Made by a program: the position numbers and the translations under genes. A DNA stretch of 64,000 bases from Tatlockia sp. (GTDB lineage: Bacteria > Pseudomonadota > Gammaproteobacteria > Legionellales > Legionellaceae), in assembly GCA_013697725.1 (NCBI GenBank), contig JACCWI010000059.1, positions 62,001-126,000 on the forward strand. Direction: 5' to 3'. How positions within the stretch are numbered: position 1 is the stretch's first letter; each line of letters starts with the position of its first letter. Below the pieces are notes generated by a model. The model was not told where the DNA came from, made no database searches, and worked only from the letters and a program-made list of their open reading frames with translations. Shown piece after piece: positions 38,029-45,779 of the stretch.

Positions 38029-38415
38029 TTAGGCATAAATTTTGTGTTTAATATTTTCTTGACAAAATTTCTTATCTATACAAACTTCGAGGATTTTATC
38101 GCTGTCCATTTTATAAACAAATCGAACCGCTAAATCTTTGTTCAGTAATTGCTTCACATCACTATCATTACAGGCATTTCTTTCAACATAAACTCGTTGA
38201 TTGTTTTTAAAGCTTAGTGCTTTCTCTAAATTAATATTCTTAAGCTCATAGGTGTAAACTACTGTCATATCTTTAAGCTCTATATTATTCAATTCCGTTT
38301 TGGCATCCACTCGTAGCGGCAGCCCTTCCTCACTAATTAGAGAATTAGAAGACATAGCAACTCCACTAGCGAGTGCATAAAGGATTAAACACAAAGCTTT
38401 AGAGGTATTTCTCAT
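38029..38415 (-). CDS. Exported protein of unknown function
   Basis: The open frame runs to 38463, but ATG 38415 follows a strong AGGAG and starts with a typical signal peptide (MRNTSKALCLILYALASG VAM). The 128-residue product has a mature part of about 105 residues with three or four cysteines (NACND, EVCIDKKFC), so disulfides are likely in the periplasm. I do not recognise the family. It probably shares a transcript with the RHH-like gene downstream. Confidence 0.65.
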   Translation of the reverse strand: MRNTSKALCLILYALASGVAMSSNSLISEEGLPLRVDAKTELNNIELKDMTVVYTYELKNINLEKALSFKNNQRVYVERNACNDSDVKQLLNKDLAVRFVYKMDSDKILEVCIDKKFCQENIKHKIYA

Positions 38416-38606
38416 AATTTCTCCTAAAATATTTCTGATCTTATTTAACCATAACATAATCATTTTAATGGCACAACATTAGTGACATTAAAGTCACATT
38501 TATTTAAGGTAATCAACATTTTTGAATAATAGAAAATTAATAGTTTTTCAGAATAAAATGAAGAATTTCAGGATGCAATGAATATTGAATTAGTTAGAAT
38601 AATTTT

Positions 38607-38650
38607 AAAAAAAGATTATGACTGCAAAATTCTCTGCGAATATTGCAGTC
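38607..38650 (-). terminator. Possible dps terminator
   Basis: On the minus strand GACTGCAA, fifteen-base loop, TTGCAGTC, ATAATC and seven T, about 30 bases after the dps stop. Confidence 0.55.
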
Positions 38651-38682
38651 TAAAAAACGAGATTTTCTTAAATTAAAGCTAA

Positions 38683-39126
38683 CTAAGAACTAATTTCGCA
38701 GGATGAATCGAGCATCCAACGTGATTTTTCATGGGCTTCAATGCGATCGCTTATTAAATTTGCTGTGCCTTCATCGTTATGCTCTTGAACCAGTGTCAAT
38801 GCCTGATACAAATCCTTTACCAAGGTATCATGGTCATTAGCAAGCTCAGAGACCATCTCGTTTGAGCTAAGATTGGGGTTGCCATCTTTAATTCGCTTTA
38901 AACTTTCAAAGGCCTTAAAGCTTGCTGGCGCCTGTTCACCGAGAGTACGAATTCGCTCAGCCACAAGGTCCACAGCCTCCGCTAATTCTTTATATTGAGT
39001 TTCAAACAATTGGTGCAAACCTTGAAATTGCGGTCCTCGGACATGCCAATGATAATTCTGGGTCTTTAGATATAAAGCATAAGTATCAGCCATTATCACC
39101 TTTAATTTATTGAAAACTTCACTCAT
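38683..39126 (-). CDS. dps: Dps ferritin-like DNA-protection protein
   Basis: Forms a 12-subunit shell that oxidises and stores iron and protects DNA under oxidative stress and starvation. The 147 residues contain the Dps ferroxidase-site signatures TQNYHWHVRGPQFQGLHQLF near 22-41 and ELAEAVDLVAERIRTLGE near 47-64. AAGGAG precedes the ATG. Neighbouring genes are stress-type, so this end of the window is a stress group. The Legionella Dps class lacks an extended Lys-rich N-terminal tail, as seen here. Confidence 0.93.
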   Translation of the reverse strand: MSEVFNKLKVIMADTYALYLKTQNYHWHVRGPQFQGLHQLFETQYKELAEAVDLVAERIRTLGEQAPASFKAFESLKRIKDGNPNLSSNEMVSELANDHDTLVKDLYQALTLVQEHNDEGTANLISDRIEAHEKSRWMLDSSCEISS

Positions 39127-39313
39127 TATAAACTCCTTGTATTTTTATTATCACGCTAAGCGGTTTGAAAAAAGAACAACCTACCAATAATAATAGACTT
39201 CAAATTCCCAAAAGGCTCTAAACACTAAAAAAAAAATCAAATCTAAGGTAGAATTTGTGCATTTTCGAGAATACTTCATTTAACAGCGTGGTCGAGCCTA
39301 AAGAGAGGTCTTA

Positions 39314-40195
39314 ATGGATGAGTTGCTTTATTTGCTGAATGTAGAGGACCTTGAGGTACTAACTAACTATGACAAGTCCAAGGCGCTAAATGCCTTGGAA
39401 GAGGGCAAAGTTATTTTCTTGCCTTCTTATTCTTTCTCTTTGCAAAATAATGAAAAAGCCTTAGTTCTTTGCGATAAAATTCTAGATGGTAAACATAAAA
39501 ACGTCAGCTACGATTGTAGGAAACAAAAATTAGGCGGATTACGCCAGGACGAAGCTCTAGCCTCCACCCTGAAACCTTTTATGCATCGCTATGCTGAGTT
39601 TGCAAAAGAGCTTCTTGTTAGACTCATGCCTCAATATAGAAATGACTTACATTGGGGGCGAACAAGTTATCGCCCTGCAGAAGTCAAAGGTCGCCAAAAA
39701 TCAAAACGTAAAGATGATAGTCGCTTGCATGTGGATTCTTTCCCAGCAACTCCGGTCAATGGACGACGAATTTTAAGGGTTTTTTCAAATGTTAACCCTC
39801 ACAATGAACCAAGAATTTGGCATTTAGGCGAACCATTTACTGAGGTGCTTAAGCGCTTTGCGCCAACTATTAAGAACTATAGTGCAATTCGTGCAAAGCT
39901 ACTTCATCTAATTAAAGCCACTAAAATGCAGCGCTCAGCCTATGATCATTACCAACTTCATCTACATGATGGCATGAAATTAAGTGATTCCTATCAACAA
40001 TCAACCGCTAAAAAGCTAGTTGAATTTCCCTCGCAAAGCAGCTGGATTGTGTTTACTGACCAAGTTTCTCATGCCGCTTTAGGCGGTCAATTTTTATTAG
40101 AACAAACCTTCTATTTACCAGTGGAGGCTATGAGCAAACCTGAATTATCACCTTTGAGGCTCTGGGAAAAGGAAAAGCAGGCAATCTTGGTTTAA
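39314..40195 (+). CDS. kdoO: Kdo 3-hydroxylase (Fe(II)/2-oxoglutarate dioxygenase)
   Basis: KdoO-type enzymes hydroxylate the outer Kdo sugar of lipopolysaccharide (to Ko) using Fe(II), O2 and 2-oxoglutarate; described in Burkholderia and Yersinia. The 293-residue protein has the iron-site pair in LHVDSF near residue 145 and the distal His in FTDQVSHAALGGQ near 255. Conserved family text includes GRRILRVFSNVNPHNEPRIW. AGAGGTC precedes the ATG. It is divergent from dps. Membrane or periplasmic signals are absent, so action on the cytosolic face of the inner membrane is likely. Function is assigned by family similarity. Confidence 0.82.
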   Translation: MDELLYLLNVEDLEVLTNYDKSKALNALEEGKVIFLPSYSFSLQNNEKALVLCDKILDGKHKNVSYDCRKQKLGGLRQDEALASTLKPFMHRYAEFAKELLVRLMPQYRNDLHWGRTSYRPAEVKGRQKSKRKDDSRLHVDSFPATPVNGRRILRVFSNVNPHNEPRIWHLGEPFTEVLKRFAPTIKNYSAIRAKLLHLIKATKMQRSAYDHYQLHLHDGMKLSDSYQQSTAKKLVEFPSQSSWIVFTDQVSHAALGGQFLLEQTFYLPVEAMSKPELSPLRLWEKEKQAILV

Positions 40196-40248
40196 TAGGT
40201 TGGGCATTAAGAATGTGTAAAATGGGCTGTTTCCCCAGGGCGATTTCA

Positions 40249-42180
40249 TCAAGGTTTAATTGAACTTGCTTCAAAGATATCAGCAATTGTCTTAGTTCTT
40301 GAACCATGCTCTGCCTGCTTAATTTGAGTCTCTAAATTTTGATAATGATGAGGTTTTGGAAAGTTATGGCTTCGTTTAAACAGTCCAAAAAAATTACTAC
40401 TATGAGCATGTGAATATTGATGAACTTTTCTAAATAAGTTTTTATAATCAGCTTCAAACGAGTAATTATTTGCAAGTTTCCAAGCCTTAGCTGTTCTTGA
40501 ATCTTTATTAGTATTCGCCTTTATATCTTGCTCAATGGCTTCAGCCGTTAAATTGACTCTATCCACTAAGCCATTCCAATGTTTAAAGCAAGAACTTTGA
40601 CCTTCGTAGAGGGCTTTATAAATAGTTTTAAAGTGGTTAATTTTGTTATCTCTTAGATCTTGGACTAAGGGAGGATGCAGGTAATCTCCATTTTTATAAG
40701 ATGGCGTAGCTGCTAGCTCTAAGATTTCTTCAATACCAATTTTATTCAGCATAAGTCCAAAAATGTAATTCACTAAATCCTTTGGGAAAAAGCTGTCTTT
40801 AGACCAAAGTAGATATTTTTGGTAAAGCGGCCAAATTTTAAGCTTAATATTTCTGTTAATGATTTGTTCTATTTTGTCAGAGTATTCACTTAGATCTTCT
40901 CCGGCCAAATTTAGTTCAATCAAACTAGTATTTTTCGCTAATCGACTAAGAGCAGCTGGTGTGATAATGACATTCGTATCTAAATCAAGCCTCAATAAAG
41001 AATGATTATCTGCTAAACCCGCAAAAATAGTTTTATAAACTTTATCTCGATTGTTATAAAAAAGCACTGTTAGTTTAAGCGACTTGAGAGTTAGATTTTT
41101 TTTAAGTATTGCTGCGAGTTTAACGGCAGATTCATAATCTAAAATAACTGTATTGCCACTCAAATTAACATGCCTAAGGTTAGTATTAAGTATCAAAACT
41201 GAAAAAAGAAAATCAAAAGAGATTTCTAAATTGTCGTTATTCTCCCAAGATCCTACTGAAAGTGAAATCAGTTTTGAATTATTGGAAATTAAAATTGCCA
41301 AGCATCTAATTGAAATAAAATCAAGACTATCTTTCATCCTAAAAGTAAAATGCTCAATTGATGAATGATTCATAAGTATTCCAGAGCCAACTACCAGTTC
41401 ATTTAGATAATTATTGGAAAAATTGTATAAATGTAGCAATTGAAGTTTAGACCTTTGCCCTAAAATTTCTATAAATCTCGCTTTAGGCGCTACTAATAAG
41501 GAATCATCCACTTCGAGTACTAAAATTAGATGCGTTAGCTCAAGATTTTTTTCTATTAAATCAAGGCTTTGCTCAAAATCCTGATATGTATAAATAGTCA
41601 TCTTGATATGTGAGGGTGTAATTAAAGTATTTGTTAAATAAATTTCGATCAAATTGGGGGCAAATCTTAGTAATTCTAAAATCTCTCTTTCTTCTTCAAT
41701 GCTGAGTGAATTTTTTCCTAAATCAATTTTTTGCATCGACCTGGCGCTAATAATTGCATCTGTAATTGCCATGATTTTTTCATAGGACAGATCATTTGAG
41801 TTAAGATTAAGTGAAACCAAATTAGGAGCGTTTTTTATTAGCCCGGGTAAATTCACGTCAGAATTTCTATTGAGTCCTCTAACTGTTAAGGAGCTTAATG
41901 AAACTAGTGAAATTGTGGCAATTAAGCCTTCAATCATTATATTGTTAGATGTTAAGTCACCGGCGCTTAGAGAAAGAGCCATCAATCGTTTTTGAGATGC
42001 TAGGCTTTTTTCTAGCTCGGATTTTTTTAGAGATAGTGGGAGAATGTTAAAACTGAAATGCAAAGAACAGTCTGTAATTTCATGCTTAGTTAAGACCTCT
42101 ATACAAAGATCTAAATCTTTTTCTTCTTTGATTTCCCATTTTAGAATAGGCGGTTTATTTATTTCAGATTTAGTTAACAT
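40249..42180 (-). CDS. LRR protein A of a tandem paralogous pair, with F-box-like segment
   Basis: A 643-residue protein without signal peptide. Residues about 75-450 show irregular leucine-rich repeats (LVSLNLNSNDLSYEKI, MQKIDLGKNSLSIEE, LRHVNLSGNTVIL, LIELNLAGEDL). Residues about 461-492 (FFPKDLVNYIFGLMLNKIG, then EEILELA) have the spacing of an F-box-like motif. The last ~110 residues (KTIYKALYEGQSSCFKHW, SHAHSSNFFGLFKRSHNFP) are an unassigned domain shared almost word for word with the upstream neighbour. The promoter is strong. A role as a Dot/Icm effector, possibly binding host Skp1, is inferred; there is no homology proof. Confidence 0.75.
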   Translation of the reverse strand: MLTKSEINKPPILKWEIKEEKDLDLCIEVLTKHEITDCSLHFSFNILPLSLKKSELEKSLASQKRLMALSLSAGDLTSNNIMIEGLIATISLVSLSSLTVRGLNRNSDVNLPGLIKNAPNLVSLNLNSNDLSYEKIMAITDAIISARSMQKIDLGKNSLSIEEEREILELLRFAPNLIEIYLTNTLITPSHIKMTIYTYQDFEQSLDLIEKNLELTHLILVLEVDDSLLVAPKARFIEILGQRSKLQLLHLYNFSNNYLNELVVGSGILMNHSSIEHFTFRMKDSLDFISIRCLAILISNNSKLISLSVGSWENNDNLEISFDFLFSVLILNTNLRHVNLSGNTVILDYESAVKLAAILKKNLTLKSLKLTVLFYNNRDKVYKTIFAGLADNHSLLRLDLDTNVIITPAALSRLAKNTSLIELNLAGEDLSEYSDKIEQIINRNIKLKIWPLYQKYLLWSKDSFFPKDLVNYIFGLMLNKIGIEEILELAATPSYKNGDYLHPPLVQDLRDNKINHFKTIYKALYEGQSSCFKHWNGLVDRVNLTAEAIEQDIKANTNKDSRTAKAWKLANNYSFEADYKNLFRKVHQYSHAHSSNFFGLFKRSHNFPKPHHYQNLETQIKQAEHGSRTKTIADIFEASSIKP

Positions 42181-42210
42181 GTTTATCGGCTATGAGCATA
42201 AAATATTTTT

Positions 42211-42239
42211 ATTGTACATTTTTTGTATAATTTAGTCAA
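42211..42239 (-). promoter_or_regulatory. Promoter of LRR gene A
   Basis: On the minus strand TTGACT, 17 bases, TACAAT, about 30 bases before the ATG. It is nearly copied before LRR gene B. Confidence 0.7.
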
Positions 42240-42294
42240 TTAACTTATTGTGAGTTAATGCATCGATTCAGTGTAGATAGATTTATATTTTTAA

Positions 42295-43734
42295 TTAAAT
42301 TCTAATTGAACTTGCTTCAAAAATATCAGCGATTATTTTAGTTCTTGAACCCTGCTTTGCTTGCTTCATTTGAAGCTCAAAATTTTTATAAAGATGTCGA
42401 TGAGGAAAGTTATGGCTTTGTTTAAACAGTCCAAAACAATTACTGCTATGAGCATGCGAGTATTGATGGACTTTTCTAAATAGCTTTTGATAATCAGGCT
42501 CAAACGAGTAATTTTTTGCAAGTTTCCAAGCTTTAGCTGTTCTTGAATCTTTATTAGGATTAGCTTCTATAGCTTGCTCAATGGCTTCTGCCGATAAATT
42601 CTCTGTATCCACCAAGTCATTCCAATGTTTAAAAAAAGAGCTTTGGCTTTCATAGAGAGCTTTATATATAGTTTTGAAGTGATTTATTTTGTTATCGATT
42701 AGTTCTTCGACTATTGGGGGAATCAAGTAATCCCTATTTTTATACGAGGGTGTTTTAGCTAGTTGTATAATTTCTTCACGACCAATTTTAACAAGCATAG
42801 AGCTAAAAATTAAATTAACCAAATCTTTTGGAAAAAGATTAAACAAAAGTAAATATTTCTGATAAATCGTACAAATTTTAAAGTTAATATTTCTATTAAT
42901 AATGTGTTCAAATTTTCTGGAAATTTCGGGGGTAATATTGTTTGGAGTTAGGAGGGCTCTGAAACCCATAACTTGCATGTTTTTTATAGGATAAAGATGA
43001 AGATAAATCAGGCTGGTATTTTTCTCTAGCAAATTAATAACTTCATGGTTAATACTGTTATTAGTCTCTAAGGTCAGGCTAACTACTGTTTGATTTTCTG
43101 CTAAAGCGGCAAAGATAGTTTTAATATCTTGCTTTAATGTAGCAAAAAAAATATTAGAAAGCTTAAGTGATTTAAGACTCCTGTTTATTTTAAGCATTGC
43201 TGCGACATCATTAGCCGTTTGTTTTGAATTCATGATGGAATGGATACCCAGATCCAAATGACTCAGGCTAGTATTATTTTCTAAGGATTTAAATATTGCC
43301 GAAAATGAAATACAGTCACAGAACTCTCTTGGAGCCAAAGATTCTATTGCTATTGAAGTCAATTTTGAATTGGAGTTGAGAAGATCCGCAAAGTGCCGCG
43401 CTGAGACACTGTTCATATTCTCATTCATTTGAAAGGTGAAATGCTCTAGAGTAGGATGGATCCTAATTTTAAAAGTTATTAAACAAAAACAAAAATTTGA
43501 AAAATTAAATAATTGCAGCGTGAGAAGGTTATTCAACTTAAAATAAATTAAAGAAGTAAAGCGTGACATTGCTTCGGCTAATAAATTCTCATCCATTTGC
43601 AGATCTAATTTAACATAAGTTATATCAGGGAATTTTTCCATGAAATCAAGGCAATCTACAAAATCTTGATAACTTTTTATAGTCTCTTCACATTTAAGAA
43701 TTAGCGTTTCATTTGTTTCGGATCTAGTTAACAT
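42295..43734 (-). CDS. LRR protein B of the tandem pair, with F-box-like segment
   Basis: A 479-residue paralogue of protein A. TTG 43743 opens the frame, but ATG 43734 (MLTRSETNETLILK) aligns with the paralogue start MLTKSEINKPPILK. About 190 residues of N-terminal LRRs present in A are missing: after some 15 residues B resumes at the YQDF segment. LRR-like units cover about 45-290. The F-box-like stretch is near 300-330 (LFPKDLVNLIFSSMLVKIG). The C-terminal ~110 residues (KTIYKALYESQSSFFKHW, SHAHSSNCFGLFKQSHNFP) are nearly identical to A. Tandem duplication is clear; effector status is inferred. Confidence 0.75.
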   Translation of the reverse strand: MLTRSETNETLILKCEETIKSYQDFVDCLDFMEKFPDITYVKLDLQMDENLLAEAMSRFTSLIYFKLNNLLTLQLFNFSNFCFCLITFKIRIHPTLEHFTFQMNENMNSVSARHFADLLNSNSKLTSIAIESLAPREFCDCISFSAIFKSLENNTSLSHLDLGIHSIMNSKQTANDVAAMLKINRSLKSLKLSNIFFATLKQDIKTIFAALAENQTVVSLTLETNNSINHEVINLLEKNTSLIYLHLYPIKNMQVMGFRALLTPNNITPEISRKFEHIINRNINFKICTIYQKYLLLFNLFPKDLVNLIFSSMLVKIGREEIIQLAKTPSYKNRDYLIPPIVEELIDNKINHFKTIYKALYESQSSFFKHWNDLVDTENLSAEAIEQAIEANPNKDSRTAKAWKLAKNYSFEPDYQKLFRKVHQYSHAHSSNCFGLFKQSHNFPHRHLYKNFELQMKQAKQGSRTKIIADIFEASSIRI

Positions 43735-43764
43735 TTTTGCCAATTATGATTATAAAATATTTTT

Positions 43765-43793
43765 ATTGTATAATTTTTGTATAACTCTGTCAA
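43765..43793 (-). promoter_or_regulatory. Promoter of LRR gene B
   Basis: On the minus strand TTGACA (consensus), 17 bases, TACAAT. The spacer shares GTTATACAAAAAT-like sequence with the promoter of gene A, so it was duplicated together with the gene. Confidence 0.7.
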
Positions 43794-43858
43794 TTGTTCT
43801 AGTTGACTAGGTTACCATTAACTTATATAAAATTGATTTGCATAGTCACATATCCCTC

Positions 43859-44212
43859 TTATCTACGATGAGGCTCAACAATTATAGTTCCACCTTGACT
43901 CGCAGGCGGCGTATAAGCGGGTGGCGTTGTAAACGCGGGGGGGGGTGGTGGCGAGAAGGCAGGAGCCTGAAAAGGTTTAGCAGCAGGTGCGTCGGGATCA
44001 TAGGTTTTTGATTCATTACCCACATCTTTAGTGGGCATGGTATTCATGCCAGCACTAGGATAGGCTCTCGTTGCGGCATCCGTGCCAAAGCTGATTCCGC
44101 TGTCTTGCAAGGCAACGGCTAATTGAATACTATCTTTAGGCTCAGGTGTTCCTGACGCAGCCGCATTTAATCCTAGTAAAAGGCCTAGATAAATCATTAC
44201 CATCTTTTTCAT
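43859..44212 (-). CDS. Proline-rich exported protein
   Basis: A 117-residue protein with a signal peptide (MKKMVMIYLGLLLGLNAAASG, cleavage near residue 20). The mature C-terminal half is Pro/Ala/Thr-rich (FSPPPPPAFTTPPAYTPP) and likely unstructured, ending VEPHRR. The prolines are coded through a run of nine C on the coding strand. It lies just downstream of gltX, 23 bases away, and may share its transcript. No family recognised; an envelope or surface-exposed location is likely. Confidence 0.7.
   Translation of the reverse strand: MKKMVMIYLGLLLGLNAAASGTPEPKDSIQLAVALQDSGISFGTDAATRAYPSAGMNTMPTKDVGNESKTYDPDAPAAKPFQAPAFSPPPPPAFTTPPAYTPPASQGGTIIVEPHRR
43937..43945. repeat. Nine-base G/C homopolymer in a coding region
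   Basis: Nine consecutive G on the plus strand (C on the coding strand) inside the proline-rich exported protein. A length change would replace the last ~25 residues with a different tail, so it could be a slip-strand contingency site. Confidence 0.9.
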
Positions 44213-44235
44213 CAGATCTCCTTTGCATTTGCAAT

Positions 44236-45651
44236 TTAGAGAGCATCCTCGGCTCTTTTTTGAATATAAGCCAGTGCATAGTCCATGCGACTTAAGGTAC
44301 GTTTTTTACCCAATAACTCCAAGGTATGAGATATAGAGGGTGACATCGATGTGCCGGTAATTGCCACACGCAGAGGCTGGGCAATTTTCCCCATGTTAAT
44401 AGCAAAATCTGTGCAAACTTTATCAATGCAAGCTTGCAACGCTTCATTTTGCCAAAGCTCCTGCGCCTGAAATCGCTTATAGAGCGCCTTAAGCGGTTCC
44501 AGGCAAACCGGTCTCAGGTTTTTTTTCATTGCTTCTTCATTATAGCTAATCTCATCTTCATAAAAGTAGCGGCTAAGATTACACATTTCTATCAAATCTT
44601 TTGCACGCTCCGCTTGCACCGCTATTAAATCAGTTAATTTAGGGCCATTTTCAATATTAATACCTAGTTGCTCAAACTGCCAGGCCAAAGCCTCTGCTAC
44701 TTTTTCTTTCGAAGCTGTTTTAAGATAATGTTGATTTAACCAATATAATTTATCGTAATTAAAGCTGGATACACCGCGGCTGACATGGTTAAAATCAAAA
44801 TCGGCAATCATTTCTTCAAGGCTGAAAATTTCCTGATCGCCATGCGACCAGCCTAAGCGGACTAAATAATTGAGTAAGGCTTGGGGGAGGATACCCAATT
44901 CTTTAAATTGCATCACCGATACGGCTCCGTGGCGTTTCGAGAGACGTTTACCATCATCACCCAGAATCATGGGCAGATGCGCGAAAATAGGCACAGGCGC
45001 TTTTAGCGCTTGGAAAAGGTTAATTTGCCTTGGTGTATTATTAATATGATCATCACCACGAATTACATGAGTAATTCCCATATCCCAGTCGTCAATAACT
45101 ACTGCAAAATTATAGGTTGGATGGCCATCGGAACGGACTAAAATTAAATCATCGAGTTCGTGGTTTTCTACGCTGATTGCACCATAAACTTCGTCATTAA
45201 AAGACACTAGGCCTGTTTGTGGATTTTTAAAACGAAGCACATGTGATTCATTCGTCTCAGGCAAATTTTTACCGCGGCAAAAGCCATCGTAACGCGGTTT
45301 TTCTTTAGCTGCCAATTGCGTTTCACGGAGATTTTCCAACCGTTCTTTACTGCACAAGCACCGGTAAGCAGAACCTTCTTCGAGTAGTTGTTTGGCAATT
45401 TCCTGGTAGCGGGAATAACGTTTGGATTGATAAAAAGGTCCTTCATCACAATTTAAACCAAGCCAGGCCATACCATCAAGTATGGCTTGAAGCGATTCTT
45501 CGGTGGAACGTTCTTGATCCGTGTCTTCTACTCGCAGAATAAATTGTCCCTTATGATGCTTCGCAAAGAGCCAAGAGAATAAAGCGGTGCGAACGCCACC
45601 AACATGTAAAAAGCCAGTTGGGCTAGGTGCGAATCTTGTTCTGACTTCCAT
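44236..45651 (-). CDS. gltX: Glutamyl-tRNA synthetase
   Basis: Charges tRNA-Glu; the product also feeds haem synthesis through 5-aminolevulinate in most bacteria. The 471 residues match E. coli GltX (471). The class I HIGH-type signature PSPTGFLHVGG is at residues 9-19 and KRLSKR near 235-240 is the KMSKS motif. A CLC-containing insertion is seen near residue 98 (YRCLCSKERL), where zinc-binding family members have cysteines. GGAG is five bases upstream of the ATG. It is divergent from letS and its promoter overlaps that of letS. Confidence 0.96.
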   Translation of the reverse strand: MEVRTRFAPSPTGFLHVGGVRTALFSWLFAKHHKGQFILRVEDTDQERSTEESLQAILDGMAWLGLNCDEGPFYQSKRYSRYQEIAKQLLEEGSAYRCLCSKERLENLRETQLAAKEKPRYDGFCRGKNLPETNESHVLRFKNPQTGLVSFNDEVYGAISVENHELDDLILVRSDGHPTYNFAVVIDDWDMGITHVIRGDDHINNTPRQINLFQALKAPVPIFAHLPMILGDDGKRLSKRHGAVSVMQFKELGILPQALLNYLVRLGWSHGDQEIFSLEEMIADFDFNHVSRGVSSFNYDKLYWLNQHYLKTASKEKVAEALAWQFEQLGINIENGPKLTDLIAVQAERAKDLIEMCNLSRYFYEDEISYNEEAMKKNLRPVCLEPLKALYKRFQAQELWQNEALQACIDKVCTDFAINMGKIAQPLRVAITGTSMSPSISHTLELLGKKRTLSRMDYALAYIQKRAEDAL

Positions 45652-45661
45652 CAGGGCTCCG

Positions 45662-45691
45662 TTGTGTGCAAATAAATATTCGGGCTATAAT
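45662..45691 (+). promoter_or_regulatory. letS promoter (symmetric -10)
   Basis: TTGTGT, 18 bases, TATAAT at 45686-45691. The -10 sits in a perfect 15-base palindrome, GGGCTATAATAGCCC (45682-45696). Confidence 0.55.
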
Positions 45692-45715
45692 AGCCCACTT
45701 TTCCGGCAACACAAA
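45687..45715 (-). promoter_or_regulatory. gltX promoter (symmetric -10)
   Basis: On the minus strand TTTGTG, 17 bases, TATTAT (45687-45692). It shares five of six -10 bases with the plus-strand letS -10. The gltX ATG follows 36 bases later. Confidence 0.5.
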
Positions 45716-45779
45716 ATATACAATCTGCGGTTCTAAAGGAACGAATGAGAGTGGTTTGCGATCACAACAGGGAACAGTT

